NCBI GenBank assembly: GCA_013396995.1
Contig: VWZP01006004.1
Location: 517,645-581,644, forward strand
Reading direction: 5' to 3'
DNA: 64,000 nt
Source of the DNA: Dicaeum eximium
Lineage: Eukaryota; Chordata; Aves; Passeriformes; Dicaeidae
In this document: positions 1 to 12,536 of the stretch, piece after piece
How positions within the stretch are numbered: the first letter of the stretch is position 1
How the letters are laid out: every line of letters begins with the position of its first letter
Notes under the pieces: generated by a model
Databases searched by the model: none
Told to the model about the DNA's origin: nothing
Seen by the model: the letters and a program-made list of their open reading frames with translations, nothing else
Program-made: the position numbers and the translations under genes

Positions 1-98
1 TTCTTCACCTCCAACACCACCAGTAAAAAGTAGCTCCTTTGATTTTCCGTAGCAGCAAGTCACCTTTTCATTGGATGGAGCCATCAGTCCTCTCAAAA
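1..98 (-). CDS. Candidate internal exon, cut by window edge
   Basis: On the minus strand a polypyrimidine-containing acceptor ending in CTGTGCAG lies just right of position 98. After two leftover bases the sequence stays open for 32 codons to the window edge. The frame reads LRGLMAPSNEKV, then CCYGKSKELL and FTGGVGGEE, a composition that looks coding: charged residues, a paired cysteine and a glycine-rich turn. A GTGACT inside it could be a weak donor, but the open frame continues past it. I do not recognise the protein. Only the acceptor and the open frame support the call, since the downstream donor lies outside the window. Confidence 0.3.
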
Positions 99-2744
99 CT
101 GCACAGGTATTCAAAAGAATTACACTAATAAGAAATTATTTTCACTTGATCATTTTCAAGACCAGTACCCATGGTAAGAAGTAACTATCACAAGGCTATT
201 CCCTCTACAAAAAAAGCAATGAAGTACCAGCTTGTGTATTTTGATGAATAAACTGAGTCTGCTAAAACTACACACTTGTGCCCCAATGTGTGGAAAGAAA
301 AACATTCTGCAGAAATAAGACTGTGATATCATGTCCATACAGTAATAAAACAAATGGTAGAAAAATATCCTTCTAGCAAACAAGACTGATGAAATATTTA
401 AACATTACCTTTTCAAAAAGGGATCTCTGAAGTTTAGAGCTAGGCTTCTGGAAGGTGGTTACTATCTCCAAAACCATGATACAAGCATGCAGTGTTAAAA
501 TTTGGAAAATAGAAAAGCAGAGGACTTTCAGTAACTTGCAGCTTCCAAAGGAAAGTAAATCCAAATCCTATGACTGACTGCAAGATACGAATTTGTACAA
601 ATGGCTTAAAATACCATCCCTTTTTTCTCTCTTGGAACCAATGACTCAATAAAGGGTAAACAGAAGCAGCACATTTTAAAATCAGAAGCATAGCACAATT
701 TAGCCTGCATGTAATCTCACTATATTGCTGCATGAACAGTTCCACTGCTGCTGGAAAGCAAGAACAGCACTCATCATTCTTCCCACTATTTCATTTTTAG
801 CTACCCAACATTGGGCGAATCCATTGTGGGATGATTTCCTACATTGCTTATTGTCTGCCACAGCAAAACCTGGCTTTCTTACATATTAGAAACAGGCACA
901 GAAAGTTTCTGGAGGTGATTAGTCAATGACTGAGCACACTGAGCAATGCCAAGACCTCCAAGGTGCATAGGCCACCTTCCCAAGACCATTAGTTCTTTTC
1001 ACATGAAGTTCAGCAATGCAAATAATTGTATTTCTTAATATCTTTCTTATCCTAAATACTGGACAATACAAGCAGTGAGATACAACACAGGATAAAATGA
1101 GAACCTCCCAGTGCCAAGCACATCCCAAGATCTGGCAACAGTGTGAGTGTAGACTAAAATAAGCTGTGAGAAACTGTCACCAGGCACAAACAAGGTTTCA
1201 GAATACCAAGTGCAAGAGCTGCCAACATAACAATGATTAAGTAAAAATACATGACCAATTCGTTAAAAAGTATAAAGGAATAAAGTCTCAACATATAGGA
1301 AATAGAACAGGAGGAAAAATGAAGGAAGGAGGAACAGAGGAAAGGTAGCAGACATATTGGGTTTGCAATCAAAATACAAATTTATTTGATTACAAAAATG
1401 TTCATCCATGGAGACTACTATAAAGCAAACAAGTTTAATAGGAAATAGTGTTTAACAACTTCCATGAGTGATTTTTAAATTAATGACAAGTCTTTCTCTC
1501 CTATTCTCAGTAAGTGCTTGAAGCTAATGTGCATCTAAAGACTGTCTTCTGTATTTTACTGTTGCTGTCAAGAAAGAAAAATGAGCCAAAAAGTTAGCAG
1601 ATGCACTGCACAACTCTCACTTTTCAACATCAATGTGGTACTGGAGTCTCTACATCTCAGTGTTAGCAAGACATGTAAATAAACAAAGCACTCCTTTACA
1701 CTAGAAATCATTTAATGGTTCATGCTGAAAGTGGAGTAAAGGCAACAACAAACCTCTCGCATCCATCAGCCCACTACAAGCACCTTGCAGTATTCATGGC
1801 AATAAAGAGTTTATTGCAGTGAAATGTATTAAATGTACTGCACTGAAATGTATTTTGTAAAAGCTGATTTAAGCTCTCCTCCTGGTATGACAGTTAGATG
1901 AGCCAGGGCTGAATTGGCATGATGCATGACAAACACACAACACTAAGTTATGGTGAAGATGAGAGGATTTTGCAATACTTTTCTAAATCATACAAGCTTA
2001 CCAGTACCCACCTACAAACATATGCTTTCTTCCATATGACACAATGTGTAAAATAGCAATGGTGCAAACGTCATGTTTTATGCTTGAAAGAGAACAGCAT
2101 TATTTTATCTACAGTGTTAATTCCCAAAGCCTAAGGGAGAGCTTTGGTCAAAGAAAATATTTCCATGCAAGTAACCTCACCTTTCTGGTAACCTTTGGTC
2201 ATTTTGTAATTCTTTGGTACAAAACTGGTATAAAGCTGACAGATGCTGGAGAGGGCCTTTCAGCTGGTCTAGTAAATCTGTTTCACTTTAAAGCTATTTC
2301 ACCATCATTAAGTACCTTAAAAAGGCTCTAGCCATGAAAAAACTTGAAGCCGCTTTTAGTCTAAACAGTATTTTTTTCCTAAAGCCTGGTATGATGCCAA
2401 GATGACACTTTACCTTATTTATTTTTTATTTTCTTACCAAGAAGTGTGTGTTATCAGTAACGTAAGAAAGTCACAAACATTTAGTGTGATGTGTGTCAAT
2501 CACATACAAAGACAGGAGACAATTCAGACTTGGCAGATTTCACAGGAGTGTCCTTACTTACAATGCCACACGTACCTCAAACTAAGCTTCACTTACATCT
2601 TGTGGTCAGAACCTGACCAAAATTAAACAAACATTCACATCTAAATTAATGTACATCGGCAGTCACAGATTTTTATTACATACGTGTCATTTAGTGTTCT
2701 TGAGGCAATACACTTAATTTCAGTCCACTGTTTCCTATAATCCA

Positions 2745-2770
2745 GTTATTTATTCAGGTTATTTATTCAG
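2745..2770. repeat. 13-bp perfect tandem duplication
   Basis: The unit GTTATTTATTCAG occurs twice back to back with no mismatch. It is a short replication-slippage product in AT-rich sequence. Confidence 0.85.
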
Positions 2771-2890
2771 GTCCATCTCATTTATTACAAAGTTACACTG
2801 TGGTAAGGTATTCTGTTCCTAGCTGTTAAGTAAGTACATTTTTCAAAAAGTTATATGATTACAGAGCAAATGATTGGGGTTTTTTTTTGC

Positions 2891-2924
2891 ACCAACAGCA
2901 AGTTTTTCACACCAACAGCAAGTT
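2891..2924. repeat. 20-bp imperfect tandem duplication
   Basis: ACCAACAGCAAGTT recurs at a spacing of 20 bases directly after a poly-T run. The copies diverge at their 3' ends. No function is suggested. Confidence 0.7.
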
Positions 2925-4068
2925 CAACTCTGCAAGCTGAAGAGGAGGAAAACAAGACCTAAATAACTGCATGTCCCACCCTAAGGTTAAAGGCCATCTA
3001 TCTGAATGCACATGAGTACTTCCCTCAAATCCTGAGATAAGTTTTTGCCCACATAGTTGCCCACATGTTTACCAATTTTGTGGTCTTTGTTCCTAATGAA
3101 AAATACCAACTTGCCTGTACAGACCTGCAGGTCTGTGGTACCCTGACTATTCCTGGAATGCTTTTAATACATTGAAATTGTGTTTGTCTGCCTTCCTGCC
3201 TCTGATCTCGCAGCCATTTTAAGCAACAGATCACAGTTGCCAGATCAATGTTGTCACTGGTGGTTACTGTAAGCTCTCTTGGGCAAATGGCATCTGCTCC
3301 TGGCAATTTGCTACTTTATTTTTTCTATGTTCTAAAAATCTTTTTTACCAACATTTCAATTTGAGACCAATTCTCAAAATATGACCTACAAAGTGAAGTT
3401 TCTGCCCTAAAATCTCTCAGGAAGGTCAACTTGGATAAAAATAGTTTGGCTTTTTTTCCTGTGCCTTATCTTCACCATGTATTTCTTCTATACTTCAGTC
3501 ATCTATCAGCTCTCCAGTCTGTCTGGCAGGATGTTCATTCCTGATGTACTTGAAATGATTCAATTTAAAGGATTTATTGTTAGCTCTGGTATCTTTAGCA
3601 AATTGTTTCTCAGAATATCTTTTGGCCAGACTTATTATACTTTAAAATTTAATTTGTGAGAGAGTTTTTTTTTTCCTTCTATTTTCTTCAGCATAAACTT
3701 CAACTTTTGAAAGATGGTTCCTTGTTGCTAAGAGATTCCTAAACCCTGCTATAAACCCCTGCTTGCCTCTTAAAAATAAAAAGTAGGAACAACAAAAAGT
3801 TTGAAGTCTTCAATAGATGGTATTATACTATTGGTATTATTGTGTATTACAACGATTCAAAACTTTTTTTTTTTAAGGAACATATACTGAAAGACTGCAA
3901 ACAGAACACAGATGTGTTTGTTCTGTTGTAGTTTAATTGTAATATTTGAGGGATTGACTGCTTTAGCTTATCAGAAGAATGAACTCAATCTGCAGTAACA
4001 GCCTGTGTGAAGTATAAATGCTCTATTCTCGTGGAGAATAAACACATTTCATTCAGCAATTCACTCAC

Positions 4069-4120
4069 CAATTTGTGTAGCTGCACTATTGTTAATCCAA
4101 AAAATGTGATTAAATTGAAT
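4069..4120 (-). CDS. Candidate 52-nt internal exon
   Basis: The minus strand shows an acceptor ending in CTTAAATTTAG and, 52 bases on, a strong donor (TTG followed by GTGAGT). Two frames are open across it. One reads IQFNHIFWINNSAATQIG; the other reads FNLITFFGLTIVQLHKL. The second would require the preceding exon to end after two codon bases. The length is within the normal range for internal exons. Neither peptide is recognised. A chance pair of splice signals is a real possibility. Confidence 0.2.
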
Positions 4121-7003
4121 CTAAATTTAAGAGAATTATAGGTTACTCCAATTACTGGTATAGATAAGCTTCAAACTGAACTTCTTGACATAAAACCCTC
4201 CTTATCTCTATGCTAACGTGTAGACACTGGGCAATAGCAGCAGCTGCCAACCACTGCAAAACTGTGGAGCATAGAGAAATCAGACTTTCATGTTTTGTTA
4301 GGGATTATTTTTACTCCATTCCCCTTCAACCAAGACTCTCCTCAGCCTAAGATGACACAACACAAATCACAGTTCCTAGCACTCCACGCTGATAACCAGC
4401 AGAGACTTGAGTGTTGGCAAGTCTCAGTTAGCAGCCTAAGCTCTGCAGGAGGAGCAGAATTAAGGGAACATCAGCTCCAAAGAACTTGACTGAGTTTGTT
4501 TTAACCTGACATACAACAGAACCAAGTCTTAAACTTACTTCCACATTTAACAGACTCTTTTCTATGAAGAGTCATTGATCATCAGCAGACAGAGAAAACC
4601 TTCATGTTACAACTGAACTATTAAGAAGTTATGCAAATCCAGCTTCAGCAGAGGGGAAAGAAAAAACTGCCTTTCTAAATATCAACATTTGCTAAGGATG
4701 TTGTAATTTCTGAATACAGCTCAATAAGTGAAGGGGGGGAAAATCACAAACCCACAGGCTGTTGCTGAAGTTAAATTAGTATTGAGTGGAAAAGTTTCAA
4801 GGTTTATAACTACTTTAGAAAAAAAAACCAGTTATAAAACACATATTCCTCATTCACTCTAAGCTGATGAATAAAGCCAAACCTGATAAAATCCAACAAT
4901 CTCCACAGTAAACACACAATCATGAGCTAGTACACATCTAGCCACATTTGGATTTTTTATGCTTTACAAAGATTCAGCAGTTTTAAGTCATCAGGGACAG
5001 ATTTATTCCGAAGCTAAGGAGCAATTAAAAAAAATTAAGTACAATGTGGTAGATGTAGAGAGACACATTTAAAGCCATTTCATTAATAGCTATAATGCTA
5101 GCAAAATAGAATGAGTTTATCTTTTGGAAAAAATATTTAATTTTAAGGTAGATTTGTTCTCTTGCAGTTATAAGCCTCATCATTATATACCAGTCTGCAA
5201 TTTTGAATAGCATTTCCAGCTTTAATTCCATCATCATACAGAGAGAGCTGCAAATCTGATTGCCATGTCACAAGCAACTGAAGAATTACATCAGCTCCTC
5301 TTTGCAGCGCTGTTCTTCATTAATTTCTAATTAACAGGATGTGATAAAACAATCTGTACTACTAACTTTTAACAGCCTTCTTGTGTCAACTGAAAAAGGT
5401 TTTCATGTGGTGAATGCCAGAGCTCCAGTGCTTCTCTCCCATGCCTGGCATTGTACACTCCCTCCAAGAAATTCCTTCTGGAGGAGCCCACCAAGCCCCT
5501 CTGCTCCCTGCTGCAATCACAGGCTTCCCATGAATGCTGTCCCCTTCCTCCTCCTGCCTCCCATGAAACTCTTTATCACATGGACTGAGGAACGTGATGG
5601 GGAATGAGATACAGAAACTTATCTGCTGCCAGCAAACTGTTTCCATGAGAGGGACCTTGGAAAGGGAAAATGGCAAAGAGCAATCCAACATTCTTCAACA
5701 TGTTCCAGGCACTCGTGGGGGAAAAAAAGCAAAAGACAAAAGGAAAAAAAAAAGCAGCACCAACAATTCAGTATTTTAACATAACTGAAATAAAGCCTTC
5801 AAAAGCTGTGCTGTCTTGGAAAGCCTGAATGTCTTTTTCCTAAATCCATAGCAGAAGTAAAAGCTACAGAAATTCTGTACAAACTCAGGGATTAGCATCA
5901 TGCCTGAAGAGAAAGCAGGATCTTCACTTCAAGCACCCTATTCACATTTAAAAGGTTGCAGGAATTTGGATAAGCCTTCCTTACTGCTATGGATGATCAA
6001 AGTAGCAGCAATTCTGGAAGTATCCTAGGGAGATGTTTTCCTGTTTTACTTATTAATCTTCCTCATCCTCAACATCTAAGTTAATCCAGCCTTCCATCAC
6101 AGTGAGAGAAGCAGTACAAGTGCTCAGTCTGTTTATGCCTAAAGAAAAACTTTAGGTTTGGCCCTTTTGAGACAAGACAATCATCACTTGGTGCCGAGGT
6201 TACAAAGAACCAGGTTCTATTTTGTAACAACAGTCTATGATGAAAATTATTGTGTTTTTAAAATAATGATTAAAATCACAACCAACAACCCCACAGCTCT
6301 CTCACATATGTACTAAAAGCAACAGGAGCTACACACAAAGCAAGTGTTTTTTCAAGAGAAAGGCAACATCTATAGAAATGCTGAACCTGATCTCCTTTTA
6401 TCTTTTTTTTTTCCCTTTGATTACTTTAACTTGCACAATATATATCCCACATTTTATTCCATTTGTTGTGAGTATCTGGACAGAGCTCCAGTGCTTTGGT
6501 GAGCTGGTCAGAGTGAACAGCTCAGTTCAGCATGAGCACTACCACCAGCAGGGAAAGCTGGAGAAGTGGAGGAGATAAAACACCATTGTCACGCCCATAC
6601 AGGACAAGGCTGAGACAGCCAAGTAAACAGAAACTGAGTTCCAGAGAGTCTCTATATCTCAATGGGAAAGAGAAGTCCAACCAATGCAGGACTTTAAATG
6701 CAAATAATCTTCACAATTAATGTGGATACCTTTCAATCGGAACAAGAAAAACACAGATTGCAGATACAGCATGAAGAAATATTACTGTCTGCAACTACAA
6801 ATACTTAGTGAGATTAAATCAAAGACTCAGACTTCTATGCATTGAAACTTCTCATACTAGGAATAAAAAAAGCTTTAAATTGATTCACTAGAGAACAAGG
6901 CATCAGATTACATAATTGTATGAAATGTGCATAAACCCAAATCCGTGTTTAATTTTGTCTTTGTTATCGGACTGCAAAACATCTTCTTTTTACTAATATT
7001 TAC
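4121..7003. other. AT-rich non-coding stretch, no gene seen
   Basis: I see no supported gene. A weak minus-strand exon candidate near 6731-6789 (open frame TVIFLHAVSAICVFLVPIE, donor GTATCC) was judged too weak to list separately. The 101-aa open frames on both strands near 5.4-5.7 kb overlap each other and look like chance. Confidence 0.45.
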
Positions 7004-7255
7004 TGGAAACCAGCATTTATGGCAGAAATACATTTGTGTCACATATTCTGTTCCATCATTCATGCAGGCAGGATTATCTACAGTCACTGACGTTTGAAGA
7101 GCCACATCTGGGCAACTCAAACAGCACCAATTAAAAAACTGACCAGAATCAGGAAGTTCACTGACAATGGGGCTCAGAGGGACAATAAATTTACATTTAG
7201 CCAGAAGACCCCAGGCTTCTAGGATGATTAAATATGGTTCCATCAGGGCTGGTAG
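7004..7255 (-). CDS. Candidate 252-nt exon with paired CxxC motifs
   Basis: A strong minus-strand acceptor (TTCTCCATCTTCTGTCAG) precedes 84 open codons in phase 0. The frame begins LPALMEPYLIILEAWGLLAK and later carries WCCLSCPD and, about 37 residues after the first pair, FCHKCWFP. Two CxxC pairs at such spacing recall a zinc ribbon, as found inserted in some OB-fold proteins. That is an analogy from spacing only. The proposed donor (CCA followed by GTAAAT) is weak; without it the frame stays open to about 6908. This is one of the longer open segments of the left arm. I compared the motif mentally with SPIDR, SHLD2, CTC1, MEIOB and MCMDC2 and saw no convincing match. Confidence 0.3.
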
Positions 7256-7764
7256 CTGACAGAAGATGGAGAACACAATCTTTCCATGTTTGTATGAAAT
7301 ACTGTACATCCAGGAGGAAACACTTATTAAACACTTTCCCTTGCTTGACCAGAGGAAGCATCACGCCTAAAGGGATTTTGAGCCATTGTTCATCCCAGTT
7401 CCTCCTTGATGGGCTGGAAGGGTGAGGGCTGTTTGGAGAATGGAGAGGGAATGTTGAAAGATGCACTGGGCAGGGTGGGAGGAAAGGACTCAAGAGCATG
7501 CTTAAAATAGTACCACAAACACATCTAGCCCCTCTCAAGAATTAGAAAGCCCAGGGGCTCAAAACTATCAACACTACAGCAGCCTGGTTAGGAGCATGAC
7601 CTTCAGCAGAGCTGCTGCAGGCATCCTGGAAAACAGGGTGAGAGCAGGTGGTGGGAATGGGAAACTAAAGGCTGACACTTCAGAAGGGCACAGACAAAAG
7701 GTTTAGTCAACTCTACACTGGTAACATGCAAAAATACTTTGGCAACTGTCCTGCTCTGCCCTAC

Positions 7765-7827
7765 CTTGACCTCTTCCTCAGTACTATGTGTAAGGGGGAT
7801 TTTAAAAGTCTGAATGAGTAATGTTAC
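7765..7827 (-). CDS. Candidate 63-nt internal exon
   Basis: The minus-strand acceptor CATATTTCTAAGCTGCAG is preceded by a CT-rich run, and the donor is AAG followed by GTAGGG. The segment is 21 codons in phase 0 to 0 and reads VTLLIQTFKIPLTHSTEEEV then K. It joins in frame to the 252-nt candidate on its left. The product is unknown. The splice signals are better than average, but the segment is short enough to be a pseudo-exon. Confidence 0.25.
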
Positions 7828-9713
7828 CTGCAGCTTAGAAATATGCTTTGTAACAGAGAGAGACATTAAAAAAAAATCAACTTTACCAACTTGCTGAATC
7901 TTAGAGTTCTGTGAGATGTTTTCAAAAAGAGCCCCAACAAACCCTCTGAACATTTTAATAGTTCAAGATCTGAGTCCCCCTCACACAAACCCTGTGGGAC
8001 AATACGAAGAGAGTGCAGCTTTCCCAACAGCTAAGAGACAATGTTAAATTTTATTTGACCAGGTTAAATGGTTATGGGTAATACAGCTACACTATCCATA
8101 TTTCAGGGAGGGCTTTGGTTTTTATTGTTATTTTTAAAAGATAAATCAATTCAGGTGATAGATTGGAAAACAGATCTATGTTAATCTTCCATCTTACTGT
8201 ATTTTTGTACAGTTTATTTTTTGATTGTTCCTTAAAGGTGGAAATAAAAAGGTCCTTGTTTAATCATGTTCTCTCATTATAATGAGATGCATCAGATTGG
8301 AGTTATTGAATAAGCTCAAAACTCCCCAGGTTACATTCTTCTTCACCTTCAGCCTTGCCTTTCAAGTGAGCTTAACTCTTATTGAAAGGACCAGGGCTGT
8401 CCTGAGCCGTACCTTCTCTTTAAAGATGAAGCCCCAACCACATTTTATGGAAAAGACCTCTCAGTCTGTACTTCTGCCAAACTCCATAGTAGGTTTACAC
8501 AATTATGCAAGACAGTAGATTTTGATTCCAGGCTTCTCTTACTCAGTCTCAGGGTTCTAAAAATAATATTTTTCTTTCTGCTAGGGCACTTCCAAACAGT
8601 GATGATCCAAAGGCATTAAAGAAAAAGAAAGTTACAACTTAAAGAGCGTGACACAGATTATGAATAAAGAAACCCTTCCCACATGGAAAAGTTTGAAAAA
8701 TTTAACATCTCTTTTCAATATGTGTTAATCAGAAAGACAGTAGTGAATTCTCACTGCTTCAGACAGAAAAGAATCAAACCTCTTGGGACACATTACACAA
8801 AAGCAATTGCAAAGAAGGGAGAACAATCCTGTAGTTTCTTTAAAAACCATACTCAGTGTTTTCTTAAATGGCTGGGAAAGTCAGCAGTTTGGAGCCAGCC
8901 ACATGTTACTTATCAATGCTTCAAATGCAGGGTGAGTAAGAAAGGCCATGCCTGGTTCCTTTTGCAATTGGGAAAAATCTCTTTTGAAGTCTTTCTGAGG
9001 GACTGATGGGGGAGAAAGTGTCAGGAAAAGGATTTGACAGGTTCTGCACAGTGAGGGGCAAAAAAACATCAAGAGTAAAATCCCTTGTCTAAAATGAGCA
9101 AAGAGATAGAAACCTCTCCTTCAGCACTGGAGACACCAGATAAAATGTCTGAGAGTCCTTTGTATCTTTTTTCCAGCTACACATTAATTCCTTTTTATGC
9201 TTTTTGCCAGCTTCTCATCTTACCAGGAGCCTTCAGGAGAAGCCAGTCCAACACTGCAGGGAATGTAGCCACACTGGGCCTCCATGTCTAGCAGTCTCCC
9301 AAGATCCCAGGAAAACATCTCATATTTTAAATACCCAAAGCATCACAGAAGACCTCAGTTTAAAGGTGGAACAAATGATCTGAATGACCTTAAAGCAAAG
9401 TGAAAGGACCAAGAAATTACCCAGTTTGTTGAAATGAAAGGCATTATTGATGAACATATCAGTAACAACACTATTGGTTTTGCTCTTGGACAGCAGACAG
9501 GTTTTGCTCTCCTATATTTTCAATTCTGCCCAAATAACAGACATGAGTAGTGTTGTATCACCTGCAATGTAAGCATAACTACCACCAGCAGGTCAAGGAC
9601 TGAACACATTTTGTTTTCACCGGACTGTAAGTTGTGCTGCCGTTTCTTTTAAATTCTCACACTCTTCAAACAAAAAGAAAACATCCATTATTTTTTCCAT
9701 CAATCACAAAGAC
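7828..9713. other. AT-rich non-coding stretch, no gene seen
   Basis: No supported gene or repeat. A minus-strand donor-like site near 8410 (GAGAAG followed by GTACGG) has no usable acceptor, because every frame upstream meets a stop. Confidence 0.5.
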
Positions 9714-9767
9714 TTCACAGAATCACAGAATCGCAAGGTTGGAAGAGACCTTTAAGATCATCGAGTT
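9714..9767 (-). mobile_element. CR1 LINE, extreme 3' tail only
   Basis: The stretch opens with a doubled ACAGAATC motif and continues with GGTTGGAAGAGACCTTTAAG and ATCATCGAG. This is the familiar reverse complement of a bird CR1 3' end, including its short terminal direct repeats. The element is therefore on the minus strand. It breaks off after about 54 bases, far short of ORF2. CR1 copies are generally cut short at the 5' end because reverse transcription starts at the 3' end and stops early. It carries no coding capacity. Confidence 0.85.
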
Positions 9768-11061
9768 GATGTAACTAATCTCTAAAAGCTGTATTTCTAG
9801 TAGAAATTTGAGAAATTAATTCCATTTAAACTCTACTCTTATCTGCAGCAAACTGCTTTTGCATGTGTGGCACAAGCAACCTACACAGCTACAAACAACA
9901 CAAACAGGACATCAACAGCACAGCATCAACAGGACAGAAAGGACCAGAGTTTACTACATCATTACTCACAAGTAACAAGCTGATGCACTCTTAGTGGAAG
10001 AAGGCAGCTCAGCTCCTCTCAATTTGACGTGAACAGAGGTATAAAATCAGCTTTTATTACTAAAAGCCATTGTCTTTCCATTTTGATGAAGTGATAATAT
10101 TTTGACTTCTTCCTTGCTTCTGCCTGATAGTGTTCTATTTGTAAGGTACATGTAACGTCTCACAGGTAATACTTCACAGCAAAGAAAGAAGAAAAACTTT
10201 CTCCAACTAATAAAAATCCCCCAAAGGAACCCTATCCAAATGCTAGCAACAGGATTATTTTAATACAATCTTTTTAGTTACATAACAGACATGAAAACGC
10301 AAGTTATAACACTGTCTTATTTTAATAAAGATCTGGGGAGCTATAGAAAAGAGTGGTAGGCAAAAATTACTTTAAATAAGAAATTAGGCACTGAAATCCC
10401 TAAAATATTCCACTGTAAGAGTGTTTGCTGCCTATTAAAATAAAAATAAAGACCACAACACAATATATGTTATAGATACACTTGTAAGACATTAACAGAA
10501 ATGTCTGAAAAATGTATAAAAGAATCCCCAGTTCCAACTTGTAGAATCCAGGCTGCTGCTCAGGTTTTCTGCCATCTCCATACCACTCCTTTTGCATCTT
10601 TAGGAACTGTACACGGAGCAGTTAACTGCTGTTAGCAAAGTCTGCTAACTGCACTGGAGAAGTCAAAGCTGAAATCACCACATCTGCTCATCTTTGATCA
10701 CATTTATCATCAGCTGGTGCCTGTACCCCACTGTACAAAGAGGGAATATCCACCTCACTGGGGCTGCAACTTGCAGGACACCTCAACATCCTTATGTCTA
10801 TGCAATTCTATTATATATTTAGAGCAAGTATTATGCAGCTTTGTTCAGACTCTTGTAGACACACCAAAGCTAAGGTAGAACTTCATCCCACAAGTAATCT
10901 GCACAACATTAATGAGATTATTGTGATGGGTTTTTTTTTGTCATTGGTTTTTAATAAAGCCACTTTAAAAGTGGCAGCTCACTGATTCAGTTCTCTCTTC
11001 CCCCTTAATATTGTCACACTAAAACACAGCAAGAATTCAGGCAGCAAAATGTTTTAGGTAC
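9768..11061. other. AT-rich non-coding stretch, no gene seen
   Basis: No open frame with splice support, no repeat and no recognisable regulatory structure. Confidence 0.5.
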
Positions 11062-11107
11062 CTTGAGTTTTTCCACAGCTCTCCTCCTCTCTAGTAGTAC
11101 AGTTGAC
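11062..11107 (-). CDS. Candidate 46-nt internal exon with strong splice sites
   Basis: The acceptor GTCTTTTTTCTGTTTTACAG on the minus strand is near-ideal, and the donor is AAG followed by GTACCT. In the frame that starts with one leftover base the exon reads STVLLERRRAVEKLK and ends on a codon boundary. A second open frame reads VNCTTREEESCGKTQ. The first frame fits the neighbouring candidates at 12477 and 7765. On splice-signal quality this is the best of the small candidates. The product is unknown. Confidence 0.3.
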
Positions 11108-12476
11108 CTGTAAAACAGAAAAAAGACATGACTGACTCCTGGTAGGCTTCTCAACACTACTGGAATATACTGTATACTTAAAGCATCAACACAACAATTA
11201 GCTTCTTGAACGCCTTTTCAGAATTTTTCATTGAATTACATTTTATTTTGTTATCATATCATGCATTTTTTTCATAAAACAAAATCTCAAAGGGAAGTCT
11301 CATTTAAGTGCCTAGCTGGAACTCTCAACACTGACCAGGTTACAACTCAGAAAATCCAGACTACCTGCTGCATTTTTGGAGTAGAGCACAGCAGCCACAA
11401 CCCACAATTGCTCTGGTAGCCCTGAGGAAGCTGAACTCCAGAGCAGGCGCTGAGCTGCAGAGCCAGGACAGGAACAGAGCACAGGAACACAGCAGCTCCC
11501 CTGGAAAACTGACAGTGCTCGGGGTTCCTGCGGAAACAACCGCCCTGCTCTGACTCTTTCCCACCACTGAGCACTCATGGGTGCTCCTCTTGCATTCATC
11601 TCCTAACATGAAAGTAAAATGGGTAAATAAAATAGCAACTCTTTACTTCTATCATGTCTTCACAGGCTCTGACCACAAGTTATCCGCAGTCAAACCCGAC
11701 AAATTATTTCCATCACCTTCCTTTTTCCCTCAGCCGCTCCACCAAGAAAAAACAGTTATTTCCTGGGGGACAGGGACCAGACCCCTTCATTTCATACATG
11801 CATACAAAACATCTGCCACATTTTCTAGGAAAGCACTGAGTTCAGCCTGCCATGAGGCAAGGCTGGTACTCCTCACCAATCTGTTACCCCATTTTAATTG
11901 ATTAGGTTGTAACAGACTCTTTCAACCATTCTCAGCTTTTCCTTTTTATTCTTTCCTGACTTCACCGTAGTATCCTCAAGCATTACTGCTTAGGTCTTCT
12001 CAGCATATCACACTACAAATACTTCACCAGTTTCAACACCTCAGCAGCCTGGTTATCCCATTTCCCATCATCACTAAAAGCTGGATTATTCAACCTGCTC
12101 TATGAATTTCAGGAGTAAAGAACTGACTTCCAAAAAAACTGAAGTGCACAAAAATAATGCAGAAGTAGAATGATATAAAATTACTGGAAGACATCATCAT
12201 CACAAGATACTCTGAAGCAAAAAAACAAACTTCCAAGAGAAGTAAAAATAGATGTTATTGCATCTTGTTATTGCTCAAATCACCTATTTCCCCTGAATTA
12301 TTTACTTATATAAAGTCAATGCCTTGCTTAGCAAGTTTGCATTTAGGAATGAACAATGTGCTTATACAGAGTATTACAGGTGTAATACAGGTAAACAACC
12401 ACAAGACTATTTCATCTACTTTTAGACCTGACAGGAATACAGATTTAGGGGGGATTTAGAGGACAGAATTCTCTAC
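11108..12476. other. Non-coding stretch, no supported gene
   Basis: Several overlapping open frames near 11.3-11.6 kb run on one strand and shadow one another in a slightly GC-richer patch; none has a recognisable product. A minus-strand open segment near 12015-12081 ends at a GTGAAG donor but does not fit the frame of its neighbours. Confidence 0.4.
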
Positions 12477-12536
12477 CTAGGTGCTCTATGTGGGCTTGGG
12501 CATACTTGCTCATTTTGCTGTCCTGCCAACTGCTCC
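12477..12536 (-). CDS. Candidate 60-nt internal exon
   Basis: The minus-strand acceptor GCTTTGTGTGCTTTGCCAG is strong and the donor is TAG followed by GTAGAG. With one leftover base the frame reads EQLAGQQNEQVCPSPHRAP and ends after two codon bases, which the 11062-11107 candidate completes. The alternative frame reads SSWQDSKMSKYAQAHIEHL and also stays open. The frame cannot be decided from this sequence alone. Confidence 0.25.

Larger units (their letters stand above)
99..4068. other. AT-rich non-coding stretch, no gene seen
   Basis: No feature was found apart from two short tandem duplications listed separately. Open frames here are short and lack paired splice signals in a consistent frame. 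A donor-like site near 394 and another near 2185 (minus strand) have open sequence upstream but no convincing acceptor. Intron sequence is the simplest reading. Confidence 0.5.

Noticed and set aside
2950..3180. Minus-strand frame KLVFFIRNKDHKIGKHVG ending in a stop near 2992
   Set aside because: It is protein-like to the eye, but no acceptor with a pyrimidine tract precedes it.
4025..4041. Perfect 7-bp inverted repeat TATTCTC/GAGAATA with 3-base loop
   Set aside because: Inverted repeats this short are expected by chance many times in 64 kb, and no neighbouring gene gives it meaning.
7004..7255. Assignment of the CxxC segment to SPIDR, SHLD2, CTC1, MEIOB or MCMDC2
   Set aside because: Cysteine spacing and flanking residues do not agree with what I recall of these proteins, so no symbol is given.
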